From: G020348185 sp964525045 | Lineage (GTDB): Bacteria; Nitrospirota; Nitrospiria; Nitrospirales; UBA8639 | Direction of reading: 5' to 3' | NCBI GenBank assembly: GCA_964525045.1 | Contig: CAZGFD010000022.1 | Location: 1 to 64,000 of the forward strand | Length of the DNA: 64,000 nt | In this document: positions 18,205 to 26,494 of the stretch, in pieces | Layout: the number at the start of each line of letters is the position of its first letter | Position numbering within the stretch: the stretch's first letter is position 1 | Program-made: the position numbers and the translations under genes | The notes under the pieces: generated by a model | What the model was told of the DNA's origin: nothing | Seen by the model: only the letters and a program-made list of their open reading frames with translations | Database searches by the model: none

Positions 18205-19476
18205 TTATACTCGAATTATGTCCCTATCTGGCGATTCGTCTGGGTATGGGGTGATTTCAACCACTAAATATCCATATGCCTCCCGGAGGGAACGCTCAAC
18301 GTGATCGGGAGATGGCCCTTTTGCTGAAAGAAATCCTAAATACCGGGTTCCCTCAGGGAGGGGAACCAAAAGTTCACCAGGCCGGGCTGTCACTTCAAGG
18401 AGGGTGATGCCGGATGTGTTTCGAGCTTCCGCTTGGCCATGAAGGGCTTGAAAATACCCCCGTTTCTTGATCGGCAGCATCATGACCCCCGCCGCCTGCT
18501 TCTCGCGTTCAAAGGTTGGTATTTCAAGCCGTAACGTATGGCGAAGAATAAGTTCTTCCAACGTCATCCCCGATCCGAATTGTAATATCTGTGAACATTG
18601 CCCTCCAATTGAACGACCTGCAATTTCGATGACCCAAACACCCGAGGTATTGATTCGCAACTCTCCATGTACCGGTCCTTCTGTTAGTCCCATCGCCTGT
18701 GCGGCCCCCTGTAAGGTGTCGGTAATTTGATTCTGAATCTCAGAGGGCAGTCGTGAAGGGGTGACGTAAATCGTCTCTTCGAAAAATGGGCCATCCAGTG
18801 GATCCGGCTTATCAAATAATGCCAACACTTGAAGGATGCCCTTTGTCAAAATCCCTTCCACAGCGACTTCAGTTCCGGGAACAAAGTCTTCCACAAGCAG
18901 GGTTTGACCGGCCTTTTCTTTTTGAGTGAGCCCGAGTTGGATCAGCAAGGATTTGACTCTGGTAAAAGCTTGGCAAAAACTTTCGGGGTTGTCCGCTCGG
19001 ATCACGCCACAACTTGCAGAGAGTATTAAGGGCTTGACAACACACGGGTAGGGGATGTGGTTGGCGAATTGTGTAGGATCCCTGGTAATGGAATAGGCCA
19101 CGAAATGTGGAATGCGAATTTTGGCGGTCTGAAGGAGCGTTCGCATTTCCAGTTTATTGCGGGCGGCTGAAGCCGCTGTTGGTGAATGATGAGGGAGTCC
19201 GAAAACAAAAGCCAGGGAGGCTGCCAGGAATGTCGTGGTATCTTCCACCCCAATAATTCCATCCAGAGGGTGGGCCTTCATGAGGCGTTCAACACGATCT
19301 TGGGAGGCCTTGATGTTTTGGAAATCCAGAAGCAATAAGCCATTCGATGGAACATTTTTCCACCGAGTGGCTTGTTCACATCCAATAGTGACCGAAATAT
19401 TGAGTCTGCGAGCGGCTTCGAGGAAGGCCTCAGCACGGTATGTTGCCGTGGGAAGAAGCAGAAGGATATGAGGCAT
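18205..19476 (-). CDS. ATP-grasp ligase next to the radical SAM gene
   Basis: A 423-residue ATP-grasp protein: N-terminal pre-ATP domain (about 1-110), ATP-grasp B lobe with YPCVVKPLILSASCGV (about 140-160), the LVEDFVPGTEVAVEGI strand (about 195-210), metal-binding GELRIN (about 275) and EIAGRSIGGQ (about 288-297), then a C-terminal domain. Such enzymes form amide or peptide-like bonds by acyl-phosphate chemistry; this one resembles the carboxylate-amine ligases related to PurK, CarB and BacD. It starts 66 bases after the radical SAM gene, so the two are probably co-transcribed. Substrate unknown. Confidence 0.8.
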   Translation of the reverse strand: MPHILLLLPTATYRAEAFLEAARRLNISVTIGCEQATRWKNVPSNGLLLLDFQNIKASQDRVERLMKAHPLDGIIGVEDTTTFLAASLAFVFGLPHHSPTAASAARNKLEMRTLLQTAKIRIPHFVAYSITRDPTQFANHIPYPCVVKPLILSASCGVIRADNPESFCQAFTRVKSLLIQLGLTQKEKAGQTLLVEDFVPGTEVAVEGILTKGILQVLALFDKPDPLDGPFFEETIYVTPSRLPSEIQNQITDTLQGAAQAMGLTEGPVHGELRINTSGVWVIEIAGRSIGGQCSQILQFGSGMTLEELILRHTLRLEIPTFEREKQAAGVMMLPIKKRGYFQALHGQAEARNTSGITLLEVTARPGELLVPLPEGTRYLGFLSAKGPSPDHVERSLREAYGYLVVEITPYPDESPDRDIIRV

Positions 19477-19486
19477 AGCAAAGATA

Positions 19487-19519
19487 GTTTCGAGTTTCGG
19501 GTTTCAAGTTTCGAGTTAA
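19487..19519. repeat. Heptad-periodic tract between radical SAM and ATP-grasp genes
   Basis: Units gtttcga, gtttcgg, gtttcaa, gtttcga, gttaaaa fill about half of the 66-base spacer. Same GTTTCRR family as at 8856 and 9731. Confidence 0.75.
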
Positions 19520-19542
19520 AAGCCGGACAATTTTAGCTCACG

Positions 19543-21153
19543 TTAGGAGCCGGTCGAAGGGGATTTGAAGGGGGCCGGAACTTCAAGAGGTTCAAATTGT
19601 TGTTGGGTTGGTTCGGCACAACAAAACCAGGGTTCGGTCAATCGGGGAGGTTTGGGGCTTCGGACGGGTTGTCTGGTCGCGGAAGATTTCCTGTGATAGG
19701 AAATGCCAGCTGAATCATGGGCGAGTTTTGATAAACGGAAAAACGTCCCTTCAGCAGGCGTTTTCATTTTAGAATCTTCTTCCACTACGGCCATCGCCCT
19801 TTCGTATAAATCATCCATTCGCTCATCAGGATGTTTCCAGAGATATTGAAATTTTGACCGGTCAAGGTCCGTGATGAATTGTTGAATGGGATGAGGGTGG
19901 GTGGGTGGTGGTGTGAGGAGCGCCGACCCCGGAGGGACTAGGAGGCGTACGGTAAATTGGACAGGGTCGATGGCGTCGACGAGGTCATACTGCTCTACCA
20001 GGTCGAACATGTCAAGATAATCCTCGAGAGACGTCCATGGCGTAAAAGCGACAAGGGAGGGACGAAGAGTGATTCCCGTATCGTTGACGATTTGAAGAGC
20101 GGTGAACAGGTCCTCTCTCGTATGTCCTTTTTCTAAATGAAGAAGGACGGTGTTACTAAAGGACTCTACCGCCGAAATCACAAATAAACATCCGAGTTCC
20201 GCGAACTCGGTAAAGCGGTCACGATGTTTAATGATGTGCTCTATTTTCGTTGTAAAGTCAAAAGTCAGGTGAGGGAAATCTTTATGCATGTTGCGAAGGA
20301 TATTGAGTGAATGACGGGGACCGTTGAGAAAATCAGCATCTCCGAAGGTGATGTGCGCTGCTCCAAGCCGGACTTGTTGTTGAATATCTTCCAGGACCAC
20401 CCGTTCGGGTATGACGAAAAACCGTCCTTTATAGACCGGGACAATGGGGCAGTGAAGACAGGTGTGGAGACATCCTCGACTGGCCTCGACATTTCCAACC
20501 AGATGTTGAGAATCTCGATAATCGAGTTTGGCATATGAATCCAGGGAAGGTAATGACGCCCTGAAGGGTATGGTGAATGGTGGTCGCTCCGATTGAGATG
20601 ACCTGGGGTGTTCGGGTTCAAAAGGGCGCCGTTTCAGAAGGGGGAGCACAAGATTATTCAGTGTGCTGACACCCGGGATCCCCTTTGTCCAGGATTTTGG
20701 ATCTGGCTGAGTGTCTGATCCTTCATGATGTTCAAATTGTCCAATCCTCTGTTGTTCCATTTGATCGAGAAGCGTCACCAACGGAATTTCAAATTCGCCG
20801 CCTATGATAGAATCAGCCACTTGTTCAAGAAGATAGTGAGCATTCAACGAAGCATAAAGGCCGTAGAAACAAATGTGAATCGTAGGCTTGAGACGCTTAA
20901 GGGTCTTGGCGACTTCATACCCTAATCTGAGAGCCGTATGCATGGGGACCGAAATACCAATGAATTGGACAGGAGAAAGGTGGATTTTCTCCAGAGGCTC
21001 TACCGACAAATCAAGTGACGTGGGAGCATAGCCGGCCTGTTTCAGGAATCCCATCGGTTGGGCAATACCCAGAGGTTGATGGCCAAGCTCGTAGCAGGAA
21101 ATCAGAAGAATCGATCCGGGATCGCGAAGTGAGGAGAGATTTAACTCTTTCAT
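19543..21153 (-). CDS. B12-binding radical SAM protein with CCAEP tail
   Basis: A 536-residue protein. Residues about 15-130 form a B12-binding-type Rossmann domain with sequence reminiscent of other B12-radical SAM enzymes. The radical SAM core starts at about 220 with Cys228-x3-Cys232-x2-Cys235 (RGCLHTCLHC). A Pro-rich tail follows, with FCCAEP near residues 510-515, 21 residues before the end. This matches the family I recall as CUAEP/CCAEP-tail radical SAM (seleno)proteins; here both positions are TGT cysteine codons, not selenocysteine. Function unknown; the adjacent ATP-grasp gene suggests a joint biosynthetic or modification role. Confidence 0.85.
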   Translation of the reverse strand: MKELNLSSLRDPGSILLISCYELGHQPLGIAQPMGFLKQAGYAPTSLDLSVEPLEKIHLSPVQFIGISVPMHTALRLGYEVAKTLKRLKPTIHICFYGLYASLNAHYLLEQVADSIIGGEFEIPLVTLLDQMEQQRIGQFEHHEGSDTQPDPKSWTKGIPGVSTLNNLVLPLLKRRPFEPEHPRSSQSERPPFTIPFRASLPSLDSYAKLDYRDSQHLVGNVEASRGCLHTCLHCPIVPVYKGRFFVIPERVVLEDIQQQVRLGAAHITFGDADFLNGPRHSLNILRNMHKDFPHLTFDFTTKIEHIIKHRDRFTEFAELGCLFVISAVESFSNTVLLHLEKGHTREDLFTALQIVNDTGITLRPSLVAFTPWTSLEDYLDMFDLVEQYDLVDAIDPVQFTVRLLVPPGSALLTPPPTHPHPIQQFITDLDRSKFQYLWKHPDERMDDLYERAMAVVEEDSKMKTPAEGTFFRLSKLAHDSAGISYHRKSSATRQPVRSPKPPRLTEPWFCCAEPTQQQFEPLEVPAPFKSPSTGS

Positions 21154-21170
21154 CTCTTAGTACGAAATAC

Positions 21171-21213
21171 AAAAGCCCAGGCTTGCTCGGAAGAATGGCA
21201 AGGCTGGGCTTTT
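21171..21213. terminator. Bidirectional intrinsic terminator
   Basis: A 15-base stem with one mismatch (21171-21185 with 21199-21213) begins AAAAGCCCAG and ends CTGGGCTTTT. It lies between the end of the ferredoxin gene and the start of the radical SAM gene, so it would end ferredoxin transcription on the minus strand. The radical SAM gene then needs its own promoter or read-through. Confidence 0.8.
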
Positions 21214-21250
21214 CTGGTCTCTGAGTCGAAATAGATTCGCGAAAGAAGAA

Positions 21251-21598
21251 CTAGTTGCGTACGCCACTCCAGACTTTTTCGGGATCAATTTCTTTGTCAG
21301 GATTTAAAGTTCTGGCTTTGTCTAAAAGCGTTTCGGTCGTTTCGGGAACTTCCGGATCAGAAATGCAACAGTCATCGACCGGGCATACCGCCGCACATTG
21401 AGGCTCGTCAAAATGCCCGACGCACTCCGTACAGCGTTCGTAGGTGATGACGTAGACCGTGTCACCCTCCCCTTGGCCTTCCCCAACTTTGTGCCCTTGT
21501 TCTTCGGCGGCACTTCGGGTTTCAAAGATGGCTTCATTTGGGCATTCCGGCAAACATGCCCCGCAATTAATGCATTCTTCAGTAATAAGCAGCGACAT
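21251..21598 (-). CDS. 4Fe-4S dicluster ferredoxin (YfhL type)
   Basis: About 115 residues from the ATG at 21598, which is preceded by AAGGAGG at an ideal distance; a longer frame to 21634 is unlikely. The first cluster motif is CINCGACLPECP, and the second has C-x2-C-x8-C-x3-C-P (CTECVGHFDEPQCAAVCP), with the insertion typical of YfhL/Alv ferredoxins. A low-potential electron carrier in the cytoplasm. It could feed the neighbouring radical SAM enzyme, but a terminator separates the two, so that link is inference. Confidence 0.92.
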   Translation of the reverse strand: MSLLITEECINCGACLPECPNEAIFETRSAAEEQGHKVGEGQGEGDTVYVITYERCTECVGHFDEPQCAAVCPVDDCCISDPEVPETTETLLDKARTLNPDKEIDPEKVWSGVRN

Positions 21599-21895
21599 AG
21601 ATCCTCCTTCCGAACGAGTAGGTCGGAAATACAAGTATTGGCTTATTTTAGATTCAAATCCAAGGACTAAGAGGTCATTCTAACCTCATGATTTTTCACT
21701 CGTCAACGGCACAGAAGACCTAAAGACGTAAGCCATTCGGTCCTTTCTCCTCAATACGTAAGGGGACCTTATGATTTCTACTTTCCCATAAGTTACTTAA
21801 ATGTGATAAGTTCTCCAACCTACGGCTTTCAAGTAGGATATTATCTTACATAACATTTCTCAATACCGTCATTTGGTCCAAACTCACATTCCATA
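21599..21895. other. Divergent intergenic region
   Basis: Nearly 300 bases between the ferredoxin and the permease gene. AT-rich; it presumably holds the promoters of both. I see no hairpin, repeat or gene that stands out. Confidence 0.4.
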
Positions 21896-22777
21896 ATGGA
21901 TCGGTCACGAGAAGTCACGGCTTACAGTGCCTTGACGACAGCAGCGGTTGTCTGGGGTGGGTCGATTGTCGCGCAAAAAATTGCGTTAGGCCCCTTCTCT
22001 CCGGTTGAGGTATCGGTTTTTCGGGGTTTGGGGGCCCTGATGATCCTCATTCCCCTTTGGTGGTGGCGCGAAAGCGGCCCCGTATTTTCCTTGCGCGACT
22101 GGGTAGTGTTTGGGGTCCTGGGGCTGGGGGTATTGGGAAATCACCTGTTAGTCTTATTCGGATTGCAATTCATTGGGGCCGGAGGCGCGGGAATTATCAT
22201 TGGCGCAAGTCCCGCCATCACAGCATTTTTGTCTTTTCTGATTCTCCGCGATGTGCCGTTTAGCAAAGTCTGGTTTGGATGTATCATGTCTTTTGCCGGC
22301 GTGGCATTAGTTTCCTGGACCGGTGTCAAAGAGGGGGCTGGAGAAAATCCCTTAATTGGAGGAACCCTGATTGTCCTGGCATTGATGAGTTGGGCCCTCT
22401 ATACGATCGGCAGCCGGCGAGTGATGGAACGATTTTCTCCTCTGACGGTGAATTGGACCACGCTGCTGATCTCGATTTTTCTTCAAATTCCCCTTCTCCT
22501 GACCAACAATAAAATGATGGTTCATGGAATCCAAACGGTTCCGATGGCCGGCTGGTTGGCGTTAGGATATGTGGTCGTGTTTGCTACCGCCCTAGGACAA
22601 CAGGCCTGGCTCTATGGGGTAGAGGGGGTGGGGCCGTCCAGAGCCGGCATTTTTGTAAATCTCATTCCCGTTTCGGCGTTGGTCCTGTCTTTTCTGCTGT
22701 TGGGCGAGTCGATCGGCGGAAGAGAAATTTTGGGAATAATACTCATCTTAGGGGGTGTGTGGTGGGTGAATCGATAG
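21896..22777 (+). CDS. EamA/DMT-superfamily permease
   Basis: A 293-residue protein with ten predicted transmembrane helices arranged as two EamA repeats (about residues 5-140 and 150-290). The family starts with a Gly/Ala-rich helix (AVVWGGSIVAQK) and has AxxPxxxxxxS-type motifs (GASPAITAFLS, VNLIPVSALVLS). Such transporters export amino acids, nucleotide-like compounds or other metabolites; the substrate cannot be told. ATG at 21896. Confidence 0.88.
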   Translation: MDRSREVTAYSALTTAAVVWGGSIVAQKIALGPFSPVEVSVFRGLGALMILIPLWWWRESGPVFSLRDWVVFGVLGLGVLGNHLLVLFGLQFIGAGGAGIIIGASPAITAFLSFLILRDVPFSKVWFGCIMSFAGVALVSWTGVKEGAGENPLIGGTLIVLALMSWALYTIGSRRVMERFSPLTVNWTTLLISIFLQIPLLLTNNKMMVHGIQTVPMAGWLALGYVVVFATALGQQAWLYGVEGVGPSRAGIFVNLIPVSALVLSFLLLGESIGGREILGIILILGGVWWVNR

Positions 22778-22780
22778 GGT

Positions 22781-22805
22781 ACAAGAAACGTAATGCGTTT
22801 CTTGT
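22781..22805 (+). terminator. Terminator-like hairpin after the permease
   Basis: Perfect 10-base stem ACAAGAAACG / CGTTTCTTGT with a 5-base loop, three bases after the permease stop. There is no strong T-tract, so it may only be a stability element. Confidence 0.45.
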
Positions 22806-22932
22806 AATCTCAAATCTCAAATTTCAGATCTCAAAATTTGAATCTGAGATTTGAGATCTGAAATCTTTAAGCATTAAAATTTGAAATTTGATATTTCCAG
22901 GGATTGAATTCTGAGATTTGAGATCTGAGATC
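22806..22932. repeat. Heptad-periodic intergenic tract
   Basis: Units aatctca, aatctca, aatttca, gatctca, then inverted aatctga, gatttga, gatctga, and again at 22905-22932 (ctgagat, ttgagat, ctgagat). Same family as the tracts around smc and ispH. Confidence 0.75.
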
Positions 22933-22956
22933 TTCTTGAAGGAAAGGAAACTAACG

Positions 22957-23382
22957 ATGGATTCTGAGTCCTCGAAAAGTGGTGAAATGGTGTTGAAGGA
23001 ACGGATTGAGGAAGTGACTCGGACGAATGAGGATTTTTACAAGGCTTTTGAAAGTTTAGATGTTGCAGCCATGGATCGAATCTGGGCTCATCAAGAATAT
23101 ATCACCTGTATTCATCCGGGTTGGAGTATTCGGGTCGGATGGCCCGCAGTCCGGGATTCCTGGGTTGTGATTTTCAACAATACGTTTTCGATGGAGTTCC
23201 AGTTGACCGAACTTCAAGTTCAAGTCGCCGCGGATGTCGCTTGGGTGATTTGCACCGAAAACATTACCAGTCGGGTTGGTGAAACAACCCAAAACAGTCG
23301 AGTCGTGGCGACAAACCTATACGAACGGATCGGCGATGACTGGAAAATCATTCATCATCATGGATCGCCTCTGATGGAATGA
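22957..23382 (+). CDS. SnoaL/NTF2-like protein (DUF4440 type)
   Basis: About 141 residues from the ATG at 22957, which has a purine-rich AAGGAAAGGA upstream; the longer frame to 22918 starts inside a repeat tract. The sequence shows the family features NEDFYKAFESLDVAAMDRIWA, W at GWPAVRDSW and the closing strand DDWKIIHHHGSP. These are small cone-shaped proteins of the NTF2 superfamily that bind ligands or act as isomerase-like enzymes. No specific role can be given. Confidence 0.85.
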   Translation: MDSESSKSGEMVLKERIEEVTRTNEDFYKAFESLDVAAMDRIWAHQEYITCIHPGWSIRVGWPAVRDSWVVIFNNTFSMEFQLTELQVQVAADVAWVICTENITSRVGETTQNSRVVATNLYERIGDDWKIIHHHGSPLME

Positions 23383-23390
23383 TGGACAGG

Positions 23391-23768
23391 TCACGTCGAG
23401 GCCGGGTCATGGCCAAAGAATCGTACCGGTTCGTCCCCGGCAAGGTGAGAAGGAGTGATGACATAGGTCCCACGCATAGTTTGATCCCAGACTCTTCCCG
23501 CCGCATCAGCATTGGCCCCGGTCAGGAGATAGGTCAACCCGCCAATGATGGCCCCCACCCCTGCATAGGCAAGTTTTATACATCCATAGGGTATGGTCGC
23601 GACAAAACTGACCGCTCCCACTCCCAATTCTCCTGCGGGACTTTTCTCCTCGGCCCAAGCTATTGGAATTGTGGCGCTATGAAAGGTGATGACAGTGAAA
23701 AGGGTGGCTACCAACAAACGAAAAAGAGATGTTTTCCATGAGGTGAGTACATTCATCGTGATGTTCAT
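23391..23768 (-). CDS. Hypothetical exported small protein
   Basis: About 125 residues from the ATG at 23768, preceded by AAAGGA. It has a signal peptide (about residues 10-38) ending AWAEE, then a hydrophobic Gly/Ala-rich region (about 50-80), which may be a membrane segment, and a C-terminal GTYVITPSHLAGDEPVRFFG. I recall similar short exported proteins in Nitrospira-like genomes but no function. It converges on the SnoaL-like gene, with only 8 bases between the stops. Confidence 0.65.
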   Translation of the reverse strand: MNITMNVLTSWKTSLFRLLVATLFTVITFHSATIPIAWAEEKSPAGELGVGAVSFVATIPYGCIKLAYAGVGAIIGGLTYLLTGANADAAGRVWDQTMRGTYVITPSHLAGDEPVRFFGHDPAST

Positions 23769-23887
23769 GTTCTTTCCTTTCTTGATGTGCAGGTCGATTG
23801 AATGTCGGGGGAGGGGCCAACGATTGAGTTTTAATCGTAAGGCTCTGAAAGTTGGCCCATTTCTTATCAATTTGGAATGGCTGGTTG

Positions 23888-24103
23888 TTAGGTGACGAGG
23901 GTGACGGTTTGAGCCCACTCATCGACAAGGGGATCTCGCTCTTCCATCGACATGGCGCTATATTTTTTGAACAGCGGCATCCCTCCCTTTTTCTTTCGCC
24001 AGATTAAAAAGTCTGAAAAATGCTCTTTGCAGAGAGAGCGTGTGCCGGCAGGGGCATAGACGGGTTGGGTACAACCACCAATTAAACACGTTTGTGGACT
24101 CAT
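23888..24103 (-). CDS. Hypothetical small protein with zinc-finger-like cysteines
   Basis: About 71 residues from the ATG at 24103; a longer frame reaches 24223. The N-terminal part has C-x4-C (CLIGGC) and C-x2-H (CKEH) spaced by about 14 residues, which could bind a metal. The rest is basic then acidic, with no membrane segment. Unknown function. GGAG lies about nine bases before the chosen start. Confidence 0.5.
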   Translation of the reverse strand: MSPQTCLIGGCTQPVYAPAGTRSLCKEHFSDFLIWRKKKGGMPLFKKYSAMSMEERDPLVDEWAQTVTLVT

Positions 24104-24325
24104 CCGTAATCTCCGTTTTTCAATGTCTTTGAGGACTTGGTTCCGCCAAGTATGCCGAACTGAGTAGCCGTGACGCAATGGGTAACTTGCGGCGGGGACC
24201 TTGTGCAGTGACTGAGGCATCAATACTCAGCATTGCTTGCATTCGCATGAGAGAGAGGGGTATCGTAGCAGCCAATTAGCAACAATAGGATTGAATAACA
24301 AGGTTTTAACAAAGGAGAAAGATCC

Positions 24326-24796
24326 GTGTTAACCGCAAAAGAAGTTTTTGAACAAGTTCGCGAGGCAGCCTTGGCGTCAACTGGACCGGATGAACGTGCA
24401 CTTCAGATTGATTATGCCGCGCTAGAGGGGAAAATCGTCACGGCGCTGGGAGACCGCAAAGTGGCCCAGTTACATATTAATCAATATTTACCCGAAGGCT
24501 ATGAAGATCAAGGGCATTTTAATCTTTTGGCCTGTACGCAGGGTCAGGTTCTTTTTGATATGGTCATTGGAGATCAATATTTTCGATATGATATTTTTTC
24601 CGCTCGTGATTTGGACAAGATTCAGGTCATTGACGGGGTTTGGGACAATAAGGAAAAAAGACAGGAGGAGCCTTTTCTCAGTTTTCGGCTTATGCACGGA
24701 GATGAAGCCCATATTCTGCTGGCATTAAATGATGATCAGCGAAAAAGCCTACTCACCATGATCGACGCCGTATCTAAGGGTCGCCATTCTGAATAG
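24326..24796 (+). CDS. Hypothetical protein, 156 residues
   Basis: Not recognised. A soluble alpha/beta protein with a helical start and a beta-rich middle (GHFNLLACTQGQVLFDMVIGDQ), which might be a PH-like or lipocalin-like barrel. GTG start at 24326 with AAAGGAG upstream. It is followed by a strong hairpin, which supports it as a single-gene transcript. Confidence 0.6.
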   Translation: MLTAKEVFEQVREAALASTGPDERALQIDYAALEGKIVTALGDRKVAQLHINQYLPEGYEDQGHFNLLACTQGQVLFDMVIGDQYFRYDIFSARDLDKIQVIDGVWDNKEKRQEEPFLSFRLMHGDEAHILLALNDDQRKSLLTMIDAVSKGRHSE

Positions 24797-24804
24797 CGAT
24801 CTCG

Positions 24805-24835
24805 GCAGAAATGCGGCTATTTGCCGCATTTCTGC
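24805..24835 (+). terminator. Terminator-like hairpin
   Basis: Perfect 13-base stem GCAGAAATGCGGC / GCCGCATTTCTGC with a 5-base loop, nine bases after the stop of the 156-residue gene; a T5 run follows about 10 bases later. Confidence 0.55.
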
Positions 24836-24870
24836 AGTTCCGGGTTTTTCCCTCACCCTTCTCTCTCCTT

Positions 24871-24947
24871 CTGTAGCTGCGCCATCTCATGGCGCCTCTT
24901 GAGAACTCCTGTCGGTTTGGGGGCAGCATAAGATGCTGCAACTACAA
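24871..24947. repeat. REP-like palindrome pair
   Basis: GCGCCATCTCATGGCGC (24879-24895) and GCAGCATAAGATGCTGC (24923-24939), with outer ends CTGTAGCTGC and GCAACTAC. Same two-hairpin unit as at 9.8 and 30.1 kb. Just before it is a tract (ccctcacccttctctctcc) resembling the common intergenic CCCTCTC/GAGAGGG element. Confidence 0.85.
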
Positions 24948-24993
24948 ATTGATTTATGATGTTTCCTTATTTCTCCCGAACGTTGGCAGAGGT

Positions 24994-26094
24994 TTACGAA
25001 TTTCGGGTGTAGAAAGGAAGGGAATGAACTTTAGCCCGGTGTCGCTCGCCTTGGATATCAATAGTTAACTCGGTATCCGGTTTAGAAAAGTCACGGAGGG
25101 GAAACCCGAAAGCCAAGGATTTTTTGAGAAGGGGGGAGAAAGCTGAACTCGATACCCAGCCGACCTCACGATCTCCGCTATAGATTTTTGCCCCATGGTC
25201 CGGCAGGGGGTTCCCCTCGGATTCCAGAACAAGGCCCACCAGACGACGTTTGACCGCACCATACGTATCCATTCGGGCAACGACTTCCTGCCCTGGGTAG
25301 CAGCCCTTGCTGAGGCTGAATGCCTTTCCTTCGAGGTTGGCTTCAGGGGGCACAATGACCTCATTAAGATCAGGACCTAAATTGGGAATGCCTGCTTCAA
25401 TCCTTAAGGAATTGAATGCCAATCGCCCAACCGGCTGGAGCTCTAAGGGTTTTCCCACGGACCAAATTTGGTTCCAGACTGAGACGAGTCCTTCGACCGG
25501 CACGTACAGCTCAATATCCATCTCTCCCGTTTCCTCAGTTCTGGCCATCAGAACCTGATGTCCCTGAAATTTTATGGATTGGATTTCCAGAGGGTTGACT
25601 TCCAATTTATCAATTCCAAATGCCTTCTCCATCAACTGGGAAGCGCCGGGGCCGGAAATCAAGAGAATGCCCCAGCGATCCAGGCAATTTTCCATCTTCG
25701 CCTTTGTCCCGTAGAGAAGAAATTTACGAAACTGTTGATAGGTGTTGTCGTTAACTTCTCCTACATCCTCAATAAATAACGAATCCTCCAACGAAAAAAC
25801 TCGGAAATAGGCCAACATCTTTCCCTTGTGGTCCATGAATGTGGAGTACAACCCCTGTCCAGGATGGAGTGTGAGAATGTCGTTGCTGATAATGCTCTGC
25901 AACCATGTGACTCGATCTTCGCCAGTGACAAAAATTTTTCCTCTTGATGACAAGTCTGAAATCCCGATCCCGTTGCGAACCGCCAGATGCTCTTGAAGGT
26001 GGTCACCATAGTGTTCAGGAGTCTCCCAATCTCCCACGTTTTGAAAATGGGCCCCAAGTGTTAGGTGTTGGCTATGAAGAGGAAATTGTTTCAT
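24994..26094 (-). CDS. ygfZ: YgfZ/GcvT-domain folate-binding protein
   Basis: A 366-residue protein of the aminomethyltransferase fold. The YgfZ signature KGCYPGQE is at residues 263-270 with Cys265. YgfZ proteins use tetrahydrofolate and help make or repair 4Fe-4S enzymes, such as MiaB in E. coli. Its start overlaps the stop of the upstream receiver-like gene by one base (TGATG). It is the last gene of the thiamin operon, which fits a role in keeping the 4Fe-4S enzyme ThiC active (inference). Confidence 0.85.
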   Translation of the reverse strand: MKQFPLHSQHLTLGAHFQNVGDWETPEHYGDHLQEHLAVRNGIGISDLSSRGKIFVTGEDRVTWLQSIISNDILTLHPGQGLYSTFMDHKGKMLAYFRVFSLEDSLFIEDVGEVNDNTYQQFRKFLLYGTKAKMENCLDRWGILLISGPGASQLMEKAFGIDKLEVNPLEIQSIKFQGHQVLMARTEETGEMDIELYVPVEGLVSVWNQIWSVGKPLELQPVGRLAFNSLRIEAGIPNLGPDLNEVIVPPEANLEGKAFSLSKGCYPGQEVVARMDTYGAVKRRLVGLVLESEGNPLPDHGAKIYSGDREVGWVSSSAFSPLLKKSLAFGFPLRDFSKPDTELTIDIQGERHRAKVHSLPFYTRNS

Positions 26095-26480
26095 CAGGGG
26101 TTAGAGTCTTGGCCAATGAGCTCTTCAACGAGGGCTAATGTTCGTGAGGAGAATTCGTTTCGGGAAACGATTTTATTAATCCCGAGGTCTTTGGCCTGAC
26201 GCCAGGTCTCGACCTCTTCATGATTGGCAAACGCCAAAACTGGAATGTGTTTGTAGGTCTCATGGCTCTTGAGTGTGTGAAGCACCGCTGGAGTATTCAA
26301 TTGGTCGTCATTCATATTGAGGATAACCGCTAATGGCTGGAGAGAAGAAACTTTTTCCATAATGTCCTCCTGTTTCCGAAGCCGTTCGAGGGTATATCCT
26401 TGAGGGCGGAACGCGTCTCGGATTTTAGTATAGAAAAAGACATCACTCACACCAATCAAAAGAGGTTTTTCTGTATTCAT
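26094..26480 (-). CDS. Degenerate response-regulator receiver domain protein
   Basis: About 128 residues from the ATG at 26480; the longer frame runs inside the preceding gene. The fold pattern of a CheY-like receiver is visible: strand 1 PLLIGVSD, strand 3 AVILNMND, strand 4 IPVLAFAN, strand 5 NKIVSRNEF. The phospho-acceptor Asp after strand 3 appears to be Asn and the Lys-Pro after strand 5 is Arg-Asn, so ordinary phosphorylation is unlikely. It sits between a TPR gene and ygfZ in a thiamin operon; role unknown. Confidence 0.65.
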   Translation of the reverse strand: MNTEKPLLIGVSDVFFYTKIRDAFRPQGYTLERLRKQEDIMEKVSSLQPLAVILNMNDDQLNTPAVLHTLKSHETYKHIPVLAFANHEEVETWRQAKDLGINKIVSRNEFSSRTLALVEELIGQDSNP

Positions 26481-26494
26481 GATTGTAAGTTTGG

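Noticed and set aside
19543..21153. Selenocysteine at the CCAEP motif
   Set aside because: Both codons are TGT; there is no in-frame TGA, so this is the cysteine form.
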